Assembly (NCBI RefSeq): GCF_010550245.1
Contig: NZ_JAAGLU010000038.1
Coordinates: 50,737-114,736 of the forward strand
Length of the DNA: 64,000 bases
From: Streptomyces sp. SID12501
Lineage (GTDB): Bacteria > Actinomycetota > Actinomycetes > Streptomycetales > Streptomycetaceae
Direction: 5' to 3'
Part shown: positions 34,201 to 51,020 of the stretch, in pieces
How positions within the stretch are numbered: position 1 is the stretch's first letter
How the letters are laid out: every line of letters begins with the position of its first letter
Position numbers and translations under genes: made by a program
Notes under the pieces: generated by a model
Databases searched by the model: none
Seen by the model: the letters and a program-made list of their open reading frames with translations, nothing else
Told to the model about the DNA's origin: nothing

Positions 34201-36694
34201 CGCACGGTACTTCGTGACCGAACACGCGCCGGCACTGCGCGCCCTCCTCGGTGAGCCCACCGCGCCTCAGCAGGCGCCGCCCTCCGGCGTGCACGACGAC
34301 GACGGCCCGGCCCGGCCCGGCCCGGTCGAGGCACCGGTGTCCGAGCGGCCCCGCCCGGACTCCGGCGGCGGGGCCGCCGCGAGCCGGCGTGCGCAGAGCC
34401 GCGACCGGGACCCGGGGACGACCCCGCCCGGACGCAGCGAGGAGATCGCGATCATCGGCGTCAGCGGGCGCTATCCGCAGGCCGACGACCTCGACACGCT
34501 GTGGAGCAACCTCCGGTCCGGCAAGGACTGCGTCACCGAGATCCCGGCCGACCGCTGGGAACGCCTGTACGGCGCGGAACCGGCCGAGGACGGCGCGAGC
34601 CGCGGCATGTGGGGCGCGTTCCTCGCCGGGATCGACCGGTTCGACCCGCTGCACTTCGGTATCTCGCCCCGCGAAGCCGAGGCGATGGACCCGCAGCAGA
34701 GGCTGTTCCTGGAGACGGTGTGGCATCTGCTGGAGGAGAGCGGTGTAACCCAGGACGTCATCGAGCGGCGCTACGGACGCCGCGTGGGCGTGTACGTGGG
34801 GGCGGCCTACCAGATGTACCGGGCGGACGAGTCGGACCCGGTCCTGGCGGCGCTGACCTCGGCGGCCTCCTACAACCTGATCGCCAACCGCGTCTCCCAC
34901 TTCTTCGGGCTGGAAGGCCCCAGCCTGGCCCTGGACAACATGTGCGCGTCATCCGCCACGGCCGTCCACCTTGCCTGCGCCGATCTGCTGCGCGGGGAGA
35001 GCGAACTGGCCATCGCCGGCGGGGTGAACCTGACCGTCCACCCCGAAAAGTACCTGGCGCTGTCCGAGATGCGGTTGCTCGGCAGCCACCCGGGAAGCCG
35101 CAGCTTCCGCGACGGGGACGGTTACCTGCCCGCCGAAGCCGTCGGCGCCGTCCTGCTCAAGCCGCTGAGTGCAGCGGTCCGCGACGGCGACACGGTCCAC
35201 GCCGTCATCAAGGGCACCGCCTCACTGCACGGCGGCCGGGCCAACGGGTTCATGACACCTAGTCACCGGGCCCAGGTGCGCGTCATGCGGCGGGCGATGG
35301 AGCAGGCGGGCGTCGAACCGGGTTCCATCGGATACGTTGAGGCCGCGGCCAACGGCACGACGCTCTCCGACGAGGTCGAGGTCAGGGCTCTGCGTGAGGT
35401 GTTCGGCTCGGTGGCCGAGCCGGTGGCGGTCGGCACCGTGAAGTCGAACCTCGGGCACCCCGAGCCGGCCTCCGGTATCGCCCAGCTCACCAAGGTCGTC
35501 CTGCAACTGCGCCACGAGGAGCTCGCACCTCTGGTCGACGCCGGTTCCCCCAACCCCAACCTGGACCTCGACGGCACAGCACTCCGGCTCTGCGAACGGC
35601 TGACGGCCTGGGAACCCCGGGCCACGGTCGGCGCGGACGGCCTGCCGACGCCGCGCCGAGCGCTCATCAACTCGGTGGCCGCCGGCGGAAGCCACGTCAG
35701 CCTGGTCATCGAGGCGCCCCCGGTGACGGACCCCGTCGTGCGGAACGCCGAGGACACCGGCTCCTCGCTGGTGGTGCTGTCCGCCGGGGACTCCGAGCGG
35801 CTGCTCACGGCCGCGCGGCAGCTGCGCGACTTCCTGGAGCGTGACGACCGGGCGGGGCTCGCGGACCTGGCGTACACCACGCAAGTAGGGCGTGACGCGC
35901 TGCCCGAGCGGCTCGCCGTGGTGGCGGGCTCCCGGGAGGAGCTCGCGCAGGCTCTCACCCACTACCTGCAGGTGCACGGCCCAGACAGCGGTTGCGGGAC
36001 GGACCACGGCTCCGGCGTGGTCGTGCCGGTCCATCTCGGCAACGCCGAGACCGACGCCGGCGTAATGGACGCGGTGCTCTCCGGCGCCCGCGGGGAGGAG
36101 TTCCTGGCCACCCTCGTCGACGACCGTGACCTGGAACGCCTCGCCGAGCTGTGGGTCCGGGGCGCCCGAGTTCCGTGGGGCGGGCTCCACAACGGGCACC
36201 GACGGCTGGTCCGGCTGCCGGCGACAGCCTTCGACCGGGGGAACTACTGGATCGGCCGCAGGGCGCGGAGCACGGTCGCGGCCGAACCCGGAGCGTCCTC
36301 GGGCCGGGCCACGCCCGCCGTCGGCCGGCGGCCGGCCCCTCGACTCACCGACTCCGAGCGGACGATGGTGGCCGTCTGGGCCGAACTGCTGGGGGTCGAC
36401 GCGGGCAAGCTGGACGAGACGAGCAGCTTCCTCTCACTCGGCGGCAACTCACTGCTGGCGACCCGTCTGATCAACCTGCTGCGGCAGTACACCGGTGTGG
36501 AGCTGACCGTTCAGGCCGTTTTCGACGCGCCGCGGCTCGGTGAGCTGGCCGCCGTGCTGGACCGCCGCGCCCCGGAGGCCGGGGGCACCGGCACGGGCGA
36601 AGTGGAAACAATCCTCGAAAGTATCGGTTTCATCGAGGGCCTGACCGACGAAGAGCTGAACAGCCTGGCGGGCGAGAATTCGAAATTCCACTGA
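28232..36694 (+). CDS. trans-AT PKS: DH-ACP-dead ACP-DH-KS-KR-ACP-KS0-PCP
   Basis: This 2820-aa protein starts with a DH rather than a KS. DH1 (residues 4-285) has HVIRGRSLMP (His23), but the catalytic Asp is Glu190. ACP1 (310-390) has Ser346 (LGLASADL). ACP2 (400-475) has Trp437 where the modified Ser belongs, so it should stay unmodified. DH2 (500-800) is canonical (His531, Asp704) and runs directly into a KS (812-1245, Cys981, EAHGTGT). Then come KR (1450-1900), ACP (Ser1959), a second KS (2068-2500, Cys2238) whose first His is Ala2372 (KS0), and a peptidyl-type carrier (LGGNSLL, Ser2740). The tail (TDEELNSLAGE) resembles a docking segment. The opening DH pairs logically with the KS0 at the end of the 5313-aa protein. 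The KS0-PCP end hands the chain to the NRPS downstream. No AT is present. Confidence 0.94.
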   Translation: MTESPIFVDTFTLTHDNPLLQGHVIRGRSLMPAVGHLDLVLHVLGRHGHAVQDVELRDFTILAPLAVQPGEQVLTTVEGRPSPTGGLRIEVRGRHGQDAPDVTYAVVTAHPGAVPAFEERLPLPLDGTVRTTPLADIYTWCREHELVHSGLMKTDGVFHRRPSDWVAEVELAPEHHGSADAFLFQPALFEAGLLCGGVAFGLLHDGADNPDPRLPQRFGLYLPLVFESFRATAPLGRRCFIRIPAESVRGDDELVRLTMEFYDPNGLKVAEVAQYVAKRVRDTTASESREEAVVAPAPVAVWTGGSSAAGSQDVVAVLCELIGARLGRAPGRIRTGTGYYELGLASADLLSLKADLEDRLSLPLSPTIMFEYPTVTELAAFLEGLLAERQIPAAPASTSDPESAVCDTLTGEVSALLGVPAGDVHPDDTFEELGLDWVGLARLADRVNDRFGLTLMSAAFGEHRTVRAMAAYLASARREPVEAGQVPPQEPEPAGPVPTRPHPMLQRAVRHDDGHAYETRFDGSEPYLRDHQVRGSRVLPGAAQLEMARAAVERALGGRSTGQVRLDDVMWLRPAVCGPDGLVLRVSVRTATTGGWEYDIHSVDGGGGHTLCSQGRASLRETGDLGLPSLEELREACGGGAFSVEHIYGLYADAGLDYGPAQRSLVRLGVGTDEAGQPQVLAELRLPVAAEPLDGFRLHPSIIDGALQATIGLRLTDAASPGRPGGPALPFALQHVDAPDATPARAYAWIRPQRGSSPVAASAKLDITVFDERGEVCVNLTGLSTRTLPDLPPTAQETTVERSAPHVPGRADGDIAIVGLSGRYPEAADLDEFWDNLRSGRDCVREVPTERWDHRRYTDGSDTGRTPGRWGGFLDGIDLFDPLFFQISMLEAEHLDPQERLFLQTAHHVLEDAGYTGERLARPGRVGVFVGAMYQEFQLHGAQAQERGRLVALSGSASTIANRVSYFYNFTGPSMTVDTMCSGSLTAIHLACEAIKSGQCHAAIAGGVNLTSHPNKYLLLGLRNFLSSDGRCRSFGAGGDGYVPGEGVGAVLLKPLERAVADGDHIYGVIKGTAVNHGGRSPGYSVPSPAAQGEVIADALRAARVDPRALSYIEAHGTGTSLGDPIEVAGLIKGLSSAGSLPENCAIGSVKSNIGHSESAAGMAGITKVLLQMRHGELVPTLHCETLNPHIDFDRIPLRVQRQLEPWRRPMLEVDGERRTVPRIAGVSSFGAGGSNAHIVISEYEPALPSPVRAPADGRPALLLLSARSEEQLVDQARRLHARLAELSDTELPDVAWTLQTGRTALEERLAFAATSVADTRARLESFAADPRRPGAWARGAVQPDREATAGRRTDDELASALVEWSARGTHDRLLGLWAVGAEVDWETLHRAGPPARQVSLPGYPFARERCWPDLGPGVASHESLVPPAAHVPQPQPQPLRPAEGAAEPDEVLLLRPVWTAQDARPGDAAPAERFAEHHVVVVGRLAPGEREALRTGLPANAVCRFVELPDGPLDHQYTEVTRQVFTLVRDLLAAGVRRPALLQTVLTGDPATDVERERLACFGGLAGLLRTAGLENPLLHTRYLECLDGASPATIAARIAAEATGVPEPEVRHRDGLRYVARLAEMPSAMPADQPWKQGGVYLITGGVGGLGLIMAREIAASAGQATVVLTGRSTLNPAQAAALEALRVLGLTVDHQRADVADRAAVTRLLDHVRRTHGPLTGILHSAGVTDDKLIVRKTVQELERVLAPKVAGLVHLDELSRDQPLETFLCFSSTSGAFGNPGQADYAAANAFMDAYAAYRNRLVDAGLRSGAMVSVDWPLWDEGGMGTDGALRERLRGTGVVPLDTVRGVRALHCAQAAEENDLSDGRLVVLAGRRDALLPWLTGLADTPAAPRPIGEPGADAASVPGTAQSPVAADRGLEDRAVGHLRHRLAAALNLGPERLGPDTPLERYGMDSVIAVGVTAELEDAFGPLSRTLLFEVQTVRELARYFVTEHAPALRALLGEPTAPQQAPPSGVHDDDGPARPGPVEAPVSERPRPDSGGGAAASRRAQSRDRDPGTTPPGRSEEIAIIGVSGRYPQADDLDTLWSNLRSGKDCVTEIPADRWERLYGAEPAEDGASRGMWGAFLAGIDRFDPLHFGISPREAEAMDPQQRLFLETVWHLLEESGVTQDVIERRYGRRVGVYVGAAYQMYRADESDPVLAALTSAASYNLIANRVSHFFGLEGPSLALDNMCASSATAVHLACADLLRGESELAIAGGVNLTVHPEKYLALSEMRLLGSHPGSRSFRDGDGYLPAEAVGAVLLKPLSAAVRDGDTVHAVIKGTASLHGGRANGFMTPSHRAQVRVMRRAMEQAGVEPGSIGYVEAAANGTTLSDEVEVRALREVFGSVAEPVAVGTVKSNLGHPEPASGIAQLTKVVLQLRHEELAPLVDAGSPNPNLDLDGTALRLCERLTAWEPRATVGADGLPTPRRALINSVAAGGSHVSLVIEAPPVTDPVVRNAEDTGSSLVVLSAGDSERLLTAARQLRDFLERDDRAGLADLAYTTQVGRDALPERLAVVAGSREELAQALTHYLQVHGPDSGCGTDHGSGVVVPVHLGNAETDAGVMDAVLSGARGEEFLATLVDDRDLERLAELWVRGARVPWGGLHNGHRRLVRLPATAFDRGNYWIGRRARSTVAAEPGASSGRATPAVGRRPAPRLTDSERTMVAVWAELLGVDAGKLDETSSFLSLGGNSLLATRLINLLRQYTGVELTVQAVFDAPRLGELAAVLDRRAPEAGGTGTGEVETILESIGFIEGLTDEELNSLAGENSKFH

Positions 36695-36793
36695 GCTCTG
36701 TCATTCCACCCGAATTCCATTCGGCATTCGGTTTCTCGCCCCGCCGGTGTCAGCGATTCTGACGGAAACTCTTGTTCCTGAATGAGGTGCGGT

Positions 36794-37027
36794 ATGTCCA
36801 ATCCCTTCGCAGAGGTCGACGGCGCCTACAAAGTGCTCCGCAACGACGAGGAGCAGCACTCCCTGTGGCCCGGACATCTTGATGTGGCGCCGGGTTGGGA
36901 CGTCGTGCTGGACAGTGCGAGCCGTGCGGAATGTCTCGAATACATCGAGAAGAACTGGACCGACATGCGACCGCGCAGTCTCCGCACGGCCATGGTGTCC
37001 GGCCCGGACGCGCACCCGTCGAGGTGA
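36794..37027 (+). CDS. mbtH: MbtH-like protein
   Basis: This is a 77-aa protein with the full MbtH signature: NDEEQHSLWP, then PGW, then WTDMRP. Members of this family bind adenylation domains and are often required for their folding or activity. It sits directly before the two-module NRPS (70 nt gap), its likely partner. The start ATG at 36794 has GAGGTG at 36784-36789. The Ser-specific first adenylation domain of the NRPS is of a type that commonly depends on MbtH partners; that link is inference. Confidence 0.95.
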   Translation: MSNPFAEVDGAYKVLRNDEEQHSLWPGHLDVAPGWDVVLDSASRAECLEYIEKNWTDMRPRSLRTAMVSGPDAHPSR

Positions 37028-37097
37028 AACCCACGAAAAGACCGAGTGGAAGAAAGACCGGCTCCCGGACATCGGCAGCCGAGACAGAGGGGACGAG

Positions 37098-45025
<7,928 letters not shown>

Positions 45026-45029
<4 letters not shown>

Positions 45030-48000
45030 ACACGCCCAGAACCGTCTTCATGTTCTCCGGGCAGGGCTCGCAGTACCACCAGATGGGCCGCGAACTCTAC
45101 GACTCCGAACCGGTGTTCCGTCAGACGCTGCACCGGCTGGACGCCCTCGTGGAGCCGGAAACCGGATCTTCCGTCATCGCCCGCATGTACGACCCCGAGC
45201 GGCCTGTCCCGCAGCCGTTCACCGACACCGTCTTCACCAACCCGGCGATCGTGATGGTCGAGCTGGCGCTGGCCGAGACACTCATCTCCCACGGCGTCAC
45301 CCCCGATCTCCTGCTGGGCGTGAGTCTGGGGGAGTTCACGGCGTCGGTGCTGGCCGGTGTCGTGGACGCGGGTGACTGTCTGCGCCGCCTCGTCGGAATG
45401 GCACGCTCGGTGGCCGAGCACGTCCCCGGCGGCATGCTCGCCGTCCTTGCCCCTCCCGGCCTGTACCGCGGCGAACCGATTCTGCACCGGGACCTGGACC
45501 TGGCGGCGCGCTACTACGACGACCATTTCGTGGTCGCCGGTCCGATGGAGGCCCTGGCCCGGGCCGAGGCCCTCCTGGCCGACCAGCAGGTACCGTTCCA
45601 GCGGATCCCCGTCTCCCACGGCTTTCACTCCCGGCTGATGGACGCATCCCGGCCGGACTTCGAGGCGCTGTGGAGCGACGCCGACCTGCGAGTTCCACGG
45701 ATCCCGCTGGTCTCCAGTGTCACGGCCGGCCGGGTGGATCCGGTCACTGTGGAGCACCTGTGGCGGGTCGTGCGGCAGCCGATGGAGTTCGGCGCGACCG
45801 TCAGGGCGCTGGAGGCCGAAGGCCCCCACATCTACCTCGACGCCGGGCCGTCCGGCACCCTGCACAGCTTCACCCGTGCTCTCCTGGCCACCGTGCCGGG
45901 CTCCCGGTCGCGGTCCATGCCGCTGCTCAACCAGTTCTCCCGGGACACCCGGCTGTTCACCCAGGTACGGGAAGGCATGGGCGGTGGCGGCCGGACCACG
46001 CCCTTCGCCACGGCGGCCGTCCGGGCCGACCCTGCGCTCACGCCGACCACCGCGAAAGGCGCCAGCATGAAGGTATTCGGCTTCCCCGGTCAGGGCTCCC
46101 AGGTCAAGGGCATGGGAGCGGACCTCTTCGACGAATTCCCCGAACAGGTGTCGGAGGCGGACGAGATCCTCGGCTACTCCATCCGTGACCTGTGCCTGAA
46201 CAACCCCGAAGGGCGCCTGCGCCGCACCGAGTTCACCCAGCCCGCCCTGTTCGTGGTCGAGGCACTCACCTACCTGCGGCGCAGCCGCCAGGATCTGCGG
46301 CCGCCGGACTTCCTCGTCGGGCACAGCCTGGGCGAGTACACGGCGCTGTTCGCCGCGGGCGTCTTCGACTTCGACACCGGACTCCGGCTGGTCCGGCGCC
46401 GGGGTGAGCTGATGGGGCAGGCCTCCGGAGGGGGCATGACCGCCGTACTCGGCCTGGACCTGGACACGGTGGAGTCGGTGTTGTCGCAGGCGCAGCTGGC
46501 CTCGGTCGACGTCGCCAACCACAACACCCCGGAGCAGGTCGTGCTGGCCGGTCCCCTGGCGGACATCGACCGGGCGCGCGCGGTGTTCGAGGACCGGGGA
46601 GCACGGGTCGCGGTCCTCAACGTCAGCGCCCCCTTCCACTCCCGCTACATGAGGAACGCGGCCGAGGACTTTCGGAATCTGCTGGAGGCCACCGAGTTCC
46701 GGCCGCCGCTGATCCCGGTGATCGCGAACCTGGATGCCCTCCCGTACCGGCTGGAACGCGTGCGGGAGACGCTGGCCGGCCAGATCGCCGGACCCGTGCG
46801 CTGGGTGGACACCGTCCGCTACCTCCTGACCCGGGGCGACCTGGACTTCGAGGAGCTGGGCCCCGGCCGGACCCTGACCAAGATGGTCGAGAAGATCCGC
46901 GAGTTCACGGACCCGCTGCCCATGGCCGAGCCGGAACCGCAGCGGATACCGGAGCGGGAAACGGCGCCGGAGCCGGAACGGGATCAGCCGCGCCCGCTGA
47001 CGCAGGCACCGATGGCGCGCCGGGCCCTCGCCCCACGGGATCTGGGCGCTCCGGGATTTCGCAGCCGCTATGGGCTGAGCCTCGCCTACCTGGCCGGCGG
47101 GATGTACGGCGGCATCTCCTCCGAGACCCTGGTCATCGCGCTCGGCAAAGCCGGCGGGATGGGCGTTCTCGGCGCCGGGGGCCTGCCGCTCACAGAGGTC
47201 GAGAGCAGGGTCCGGGCGATCCAGAACGTGCTCGGTGCCAGTGGGCCGTTCGCGGTGAACCTGCTGCACCGGCACGCCCACCCGGAGGAGGAACGGGCAC
47301 TGGTCGACCTGCTGTTGAGCCTGGGCGTCCACACCGTGGAGGCCTCGGGTTTCCTGCGGATCACACCGGCTCTGGTGAAGTACCGCCTCAAGGGCGGGCG
47401 CGTCATCGCCAAGGTGTCCCGTACGGACACGGCCGAGATGTTCCTGCGTACCGCCCCGGACGACGTCGTGCGCGCACTCCTCGAAAACGGCGAACTGACG
47501 CCGCACGAGGCCGCGCGCGCCGCCGACCTGCCGATGGCGGACGACCTGTGCGTCGAGGCCGGAGGCGGCTGGCACGCGGACACCGCCGATCTGGCGATGC
47601 TGCTGCCGGCTGTGCTGCGCTTGCGTGACACGCTGGGCGGCCCCTGGCCGCGGGTCCATGTGGGCGCCGCGGGCGGCATGGGGACGCCCGAGGCGGCGGT
47701 GGCCGCCCTGGTGCTCGGCGCGGACTTCCTGGTCACCGGGTCGGTGAACCAGTGCACCGTGGAGGCGGCGACCAGTGCCGATGTCAAGAACATGCTGCAG
47801 CGGCTCGACATACACGACACCGAGCCGGCGCCGTGGGAGGAGCGGTTCGAACTCGGCGTCCGGACCAGGGTGGTCCGGCGCGGTGTCTTCTTCCCGGTCC
47901 GCGCCGACCGGCTCTACCAGTTGTGGCGCATGTTCGACACGTTCGAGGACATCGACGCGGCGACGCGGAGCCAGATCGAGAACACCTTCCTGCGACGCTC

Positions 48001-48343
48001 CTTCGAAGACGCATGGCGCGAGACCGCGGCCAGGGCAGGAGCGGCCGTGGGGGAGCGGGAGGCGCCTGGCAAGGGCAGGCTCGCCCTCGCCTTCCGGTCC
48101 TACCTCAACCAGGGATTCGAACTGGCCCGCACAGGCGCCTCCGACCGGAAGGTGGACTACCTGGTGTACTGCGGACCGGCGATGGGAGCCTTCAACCAGT
48201 GGGTCAAGGGCACCAGCCTCGAACCCTGGCAGGCCCGCACCGTCGACGCGGTGGCCGACCGCCTGCTGTCGGACACCGCCCGGCTGCTGGAGGACCGGTG
48301 CGCAACGCTTGTGCGGGGCACAACCGGTGCGCTTGCTTATTGA
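45026..48343 (+). CDS. trans-acting AT-AT-enoylreductase (second copy)
   Basis: This 1105-aa paralogue of the protein at 24973-28176 has the same layout. The TTG start overlaps the NRPS stop by 4 nt and follows GGGGAGGA. AT1 (residues 6-325) has GVSLGEF (Ser100) and again lacks the Arg of malonyl transferases (VGMARSVAE), pointing to acyl hydrolase or editing activity. AT2 (from Met348) has GHSLGEY (Ser434) and VRRRGELM, so a malonyl transferase is likely. The C-terminal region is a PfaD-like FMN enoylreductase (MYGGISSE, GGMGTPEAA, TGSVNQC). The two copies have clearly diverged throughout, so this is not a recent duplication. It is the last gene of the biosynthetic operon; the plus-strand coding pattern decays just after its stop. 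Confidence 0.92.
46055..46059 (+). promoter_or_regulatory. possible internal ribosome-binding site before the second AT
   Basis: AAAGG lies 7 nt before the in-frame ATG at 46067 (Met348), where the second AT begins. It is weaker than, but in the same place as, the internal site in the first AT-AT-ER gene. Confidence 0.35.
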
Positions 48344-48734
48344 TGTTGAGCGTGAACTGCTGTTGGTCGGCCGTGCCGAACTGCGCACCGTGGCCGAGAC
48401 GAGGCCGGACAGGACTACGCCCAGGTCGGGCTGACCGTGCCGACTGCGGGGAAGTGCCTACAGGTGCTGGCGGCGAAGGCGCAGATGCCGGTATGGCGTG
48501 CGGGGCCGGCCCGGCAGTCGCCGACTCCATCGCCGCGCCGGGAGGCCAGGATCAGTCGGCGGCCTCGATGCCGGCCTGCCCGACCGCTGTTGCCGTTACG
48601 GGCGGATGCGGGCCTGGTCGTGCCCGTCACGGGTGTATGTCCGGATTCTGTAAACGGTCAGGTCCGCCAGGTGGAAGGCGCCCGTGGTCCGGTCGGGGTT
48701 CACTCCGGGAGACCCGCGACGAAAGAGGCTTCGC
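48344..48734. other. gene-poor boundary after the biosynthetic operon
   Basis: I recognise no gene here. Short open frames run through it on both strands, but none has a convincing start, ribosome-binding site or family motif. It probably marks the right boundary of the biosynthetic operon. Confidence 0.5.
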
Positions 48735-48947
48735 ATGCCGGACAAGCCCGCCGGAGAGTTCTGGAAGGACCTCAGGCCGATCGAGAACTCCTTCCGCCCC
48801 GACGCCCTCCCCGAGGTCTATCTGTCCGAGGTCGCCACGGACGACGACCGCTGTGACGTGCCGTTCCCCGAGACCGCCGGTCGCGCTCGAACCGCCGGCG
48901 TGGACATCGGCCGGCCACGACCGGCGCCGCCAAGGCGATCGGCCTGA
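48735..48947 (+). pseudogene. N-terminal fragment, possibly cupin / dihydroxyacetophenone dioxygenase-like
   Basis: ATG 48735 follows AAAGAGG with good spacing and opens a 70-aa frame. Its first 50 residues (EFWKDLRPIENSF, then LPEVYLSEVATDDDR) look like a conserved N-terminus of 2,4'-dihydroxyacetophenone-dioxygenase-type cupins as I remember them. The metal-binding cupin core is absent, and the frame drifts into low-complexity sequence after about residue 50. I read it as a truncated remnant. The family assignment is from memory and tentative; it could be a small unknown protein. Confidence 0.35.
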
Positions 48948-49094
48948 TGCTGCCGCACCCTCGACGGCAAGCTGTCGGGCGACTCGGACTCCCGCCTCGT
49001 CGATCTTTGACCGAGTTCCTCGCCACCGGCTGACTGGATGCCGGGGTGATGCCCCGCATCCGGTGACCGTGCCGGTGGCCGGTATTCTCTTCGG

Positions 49095-49129
49095 GCGCTC
49101 TGGTCGACCACTCGGGCCAACCAGAGCGC
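49095..49129 (-). terminator. hairpin downstream of the aminotransferase
   Basis: A perfect 10-bp stem (GCGCTCTGGT at 49095-49104 with ACCAGAGCGC at 49120-49129) and a 15-nt loop lie 34 nt beyond the stop of the minus-strand aminotransferase. There is no long T run, as is usual in Streptomyces. Confidence 0.6.
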
Positions 49130-49163
49130 TCCTTACCGTGTTTGACGTCGACTGATCGAAGGC

Positions 49164-50477
49164 TCAGACCACTGCCGAGAGCTGTGAGGCGGACGGGGGG
49201 ACTCGGGGCGCCGCGCGGAGGACGGCGTCGCCGAGGACGTCCGCCACCTCCTTCCATTCGGTGAGGGACATCGTGAGCGGAGGCAACAGCTTCAGCACGT
49301 GTCCCTGTCCGGAGGTCTCGGCCACGATCCCGGCGCGGAACAGGGCCCGCTGGACCCCGTCGGCGACCTTGGCGTCGGCGAACCTCAGGCCGCTCATCGC
49401 TCCCTTTCCGGCGACTTCGGCGACCCCCGTGGGGAGCACGTCGGTGACGCTCGCGAGGCTGGTGGGGATCGCGGCGGCGAGTTCCTCGGCGTGCTCGGTG
49501 AAGTGCGGGTCCCTCCAGTGGTCCAGGGCCGCGGAACCCGCCACGAAGGCCAGGTTGTGGCCGCGGAAGGTGCCGTTGTGCTCGCCGGGCGCCCACTGGT
49601 CGAGTTCGCGGCGGATCAGCAGGGCCGCCATCGGCAGCCCCATTCCGCTGAGCGACTTCGACAGGCACACGAGGTCGGGGCGGAGTTCCGGGGTGTCCTC
49701 GAAACTGAAGAAGCTCCCGGTGCGTCCGCAACCCGCCTGGATGTCGTCCACGATGACCGGCGCGCCCGCCGCGTCGGCGAGTTCACGCAGGCGGGCGAGC
49801 CAGGCGCGGGGTGCCGTGTGCAGTCCGCCCTCGCCCTGGACCGTCTCCAGCAGGACCGCGGCGGGCGGGGCGGCCTCGGCACGCGGGGCGAAGGCGCGTT
49901 CCAGCGCGGTGACCGGGTCGGTCCCGTCCGGGCTGGCGGCGTCGCCGTAGGGGAGGATCGTCACGTCGGTCAGGGGCACCCCCGCCGCCCCGCGCAGCAG
50001 CGGTGAGGTCGTGGCGGCCAGGGCTCCCAGCGACGCGCCGTGGAAGCCGCCGGTGAAGGCCATGACCTCGGTGCGTCCGGTGACCTTGCGGGCCAGCTTC
50101 AAGGCGGCCTCGACCGCGAGAGTTCCGGCCGGGCCGGGGAACTGCACCACGAAGTCGCCCAGCCCGCGGGGCTCCAGGACTAGGCCCGTGAAGCGCTCCA
50201 GGAACTCCGCCTTGGCCGTGGTGTGCAGGTCCAGCGACTGCACCGGCCCGCCGGACGCGAGGTACGCCGTCACCCGCTCGACGATCGCGGGCGGATTGTG
50301 GCCGTAGTTGAGCGATCCGGCCCCGCACAGCAGATCGACGTAGCGGCGCCCGGAGGTGTCCCACAGGTGGTGTCCCGCGGCTCGTTCGAAGACCACCGGG
50401 AAGTGGCGGCAGTAACTGCGTACGTTCGACTCGTGACGTTCGAACACCGCGAGGGGGGTCCGTTCGGTCTCGGTCAT
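49164..50477 (-). CDS. class III PLP aminotransferase, 2,4-diaminobutyrate-2-oxoglutarate type
   Basis: This 437-aa enzyme resembles the EctB/Dat group, which converts L-aspartate 4-semialdehyde to L-2,4-diaminobutyrate with glutamate as amino donor. Visible features are the N-terminal ESNVRSYCR, the cofactor region GGFHGAS, VIVDDIQAGCGRTG, and the PLP-binding Lys274 in LSKSLSG. There are no ectA or ectC neighbours, so ectoine synthesis is unlikely to be its role. Its ATG overlaps the end of a TauD-like remnant by 4 nt, so the two were once one minus-strand operon. It converges on the biosynthetic operon and may supply diaminobutyrate to the second NRPS adenylation domain (inference). A hairpin follows the stop. 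Confidence 0.85.
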   Translation of the reverse strand: MTETERTPLAVFERHESNVRSYCRHFPVVFERAAGHHLWDTSGRRYVDLLCGAGSLNYGHNPPAIVERVTAYLASGGPVQSLDLHTTAKAEFLERFTGLVLEPRGLGDFVVQFPGPAGTLAVEAALKLARKVTGRTEVMAFTGGFHGASLGALAATTSPLLRGAAGVPLTDVTILPYGDAASPDGTDPVTALERAFAPRAEAAPPAAVLLETVQGEGGLHTAPRAWLARLRELADAAGAPVIVDDIQAGCGRTGSFFSFEDTPELRPDLVCLSKSLSGMGLPMAALLIRRELDQWAPGEHNGTFRGHNLAFVAGSAALDHWRDPHFTEHAEELAAAIPTSLASVTDVLPTGVAEVAGKGAMSGLRFADAKVADGVQRALFRAGIVAETSGQGHVLKLLPPLTMSLTEWKEVADVLGDAVLRAAPRVPPSASQLSAVV

Positions 50478-50790
50478 GTCAGCACGAACCTTTCGTCGAT
50501 TCTCGTAACGCGTCGGAGGACGCCGTCACTTGACCAGCACCGTTCGTCGCCGGGGCGGTGGTCGCGGGAGCGGCGGAGGTCGCTGAAGGCGAACGTCCGC
50601 TGAAGCCGTCGGTCACGGCCGTCGTAGCGCGGTACGAACGCCGAACGGCCGTGCAGGGCGACCCGGTTGTCGACGACGGCGAGGTCACCGGGGCGCAGGA
50701 GCACCCCCGTGTACGTCTGGTGGACCACCTCGCCGAGTTCGGCGAGGGCCGCCCGGCCCTCGGGAGTCCCCCGTGGACGCCGTCAGGAGC
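50474..50790 (-). pseudogene. truncated TauD/TfdA-family (SyrP-like) Fe(II)/2-oxoglutarate oxygenase
   Basis: The C-terminal part is recognisable: VHQTYTGVLLRPGDL, then VVDNRVALHGRSAF with the distal metal His in HGR, then RTFAFSDLRRSRDHRP. The frame continues upstream to TPEGRAALAELGEV and hits an in-frame TGA near 50785. A matching upstream piece (AEDMRLLTAS) lies in another frame, so there is a frameshift as well as loss of the N-terminal half with the HxD metal motif. Relatives hydroxylate amino acids in NRPS pathways. The stop overlaps the aminotransferase start (ATGA). It is most likely a dead hydroxylase gene. Confidence 0.65.
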
Positions 50791-51020
50791 CTCATATCCT
50801 CGGCCGACTGACCCCACCGGCCGGCCGGGAGGCGCTGGCACGCCTCACCAACGGCCCCGTCCCCGTCCGAGTCCCCGCCCATGCTCGCTTGGTCCCGGCG
50901 CCGTACCGGTGTTGACCTCCACTCGGTGCGCCCGCCGCAGTGCGGCTTCCTGCTCGCCCGACCGGGCCTCTTGGACCGCCTCAGCAGAAGAATTCCTGAC
51001 AGGGGTGGAGGCAGTAGGTT

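Noticed and set aside
47752..49155. Plus-strand open frame of 467 codons across the end of the second AT-AT-ER gene
   Set aside because: It overlaps the real ER coding region in another frame and then runs through low-complexity sequence without motifs.
49164..50477. Ectoine biosynthesis (ectB) locus
   Set aside because: No ectA, ectC or ectD neighbours, and the gene is paired with a TauD-like remnant instead.
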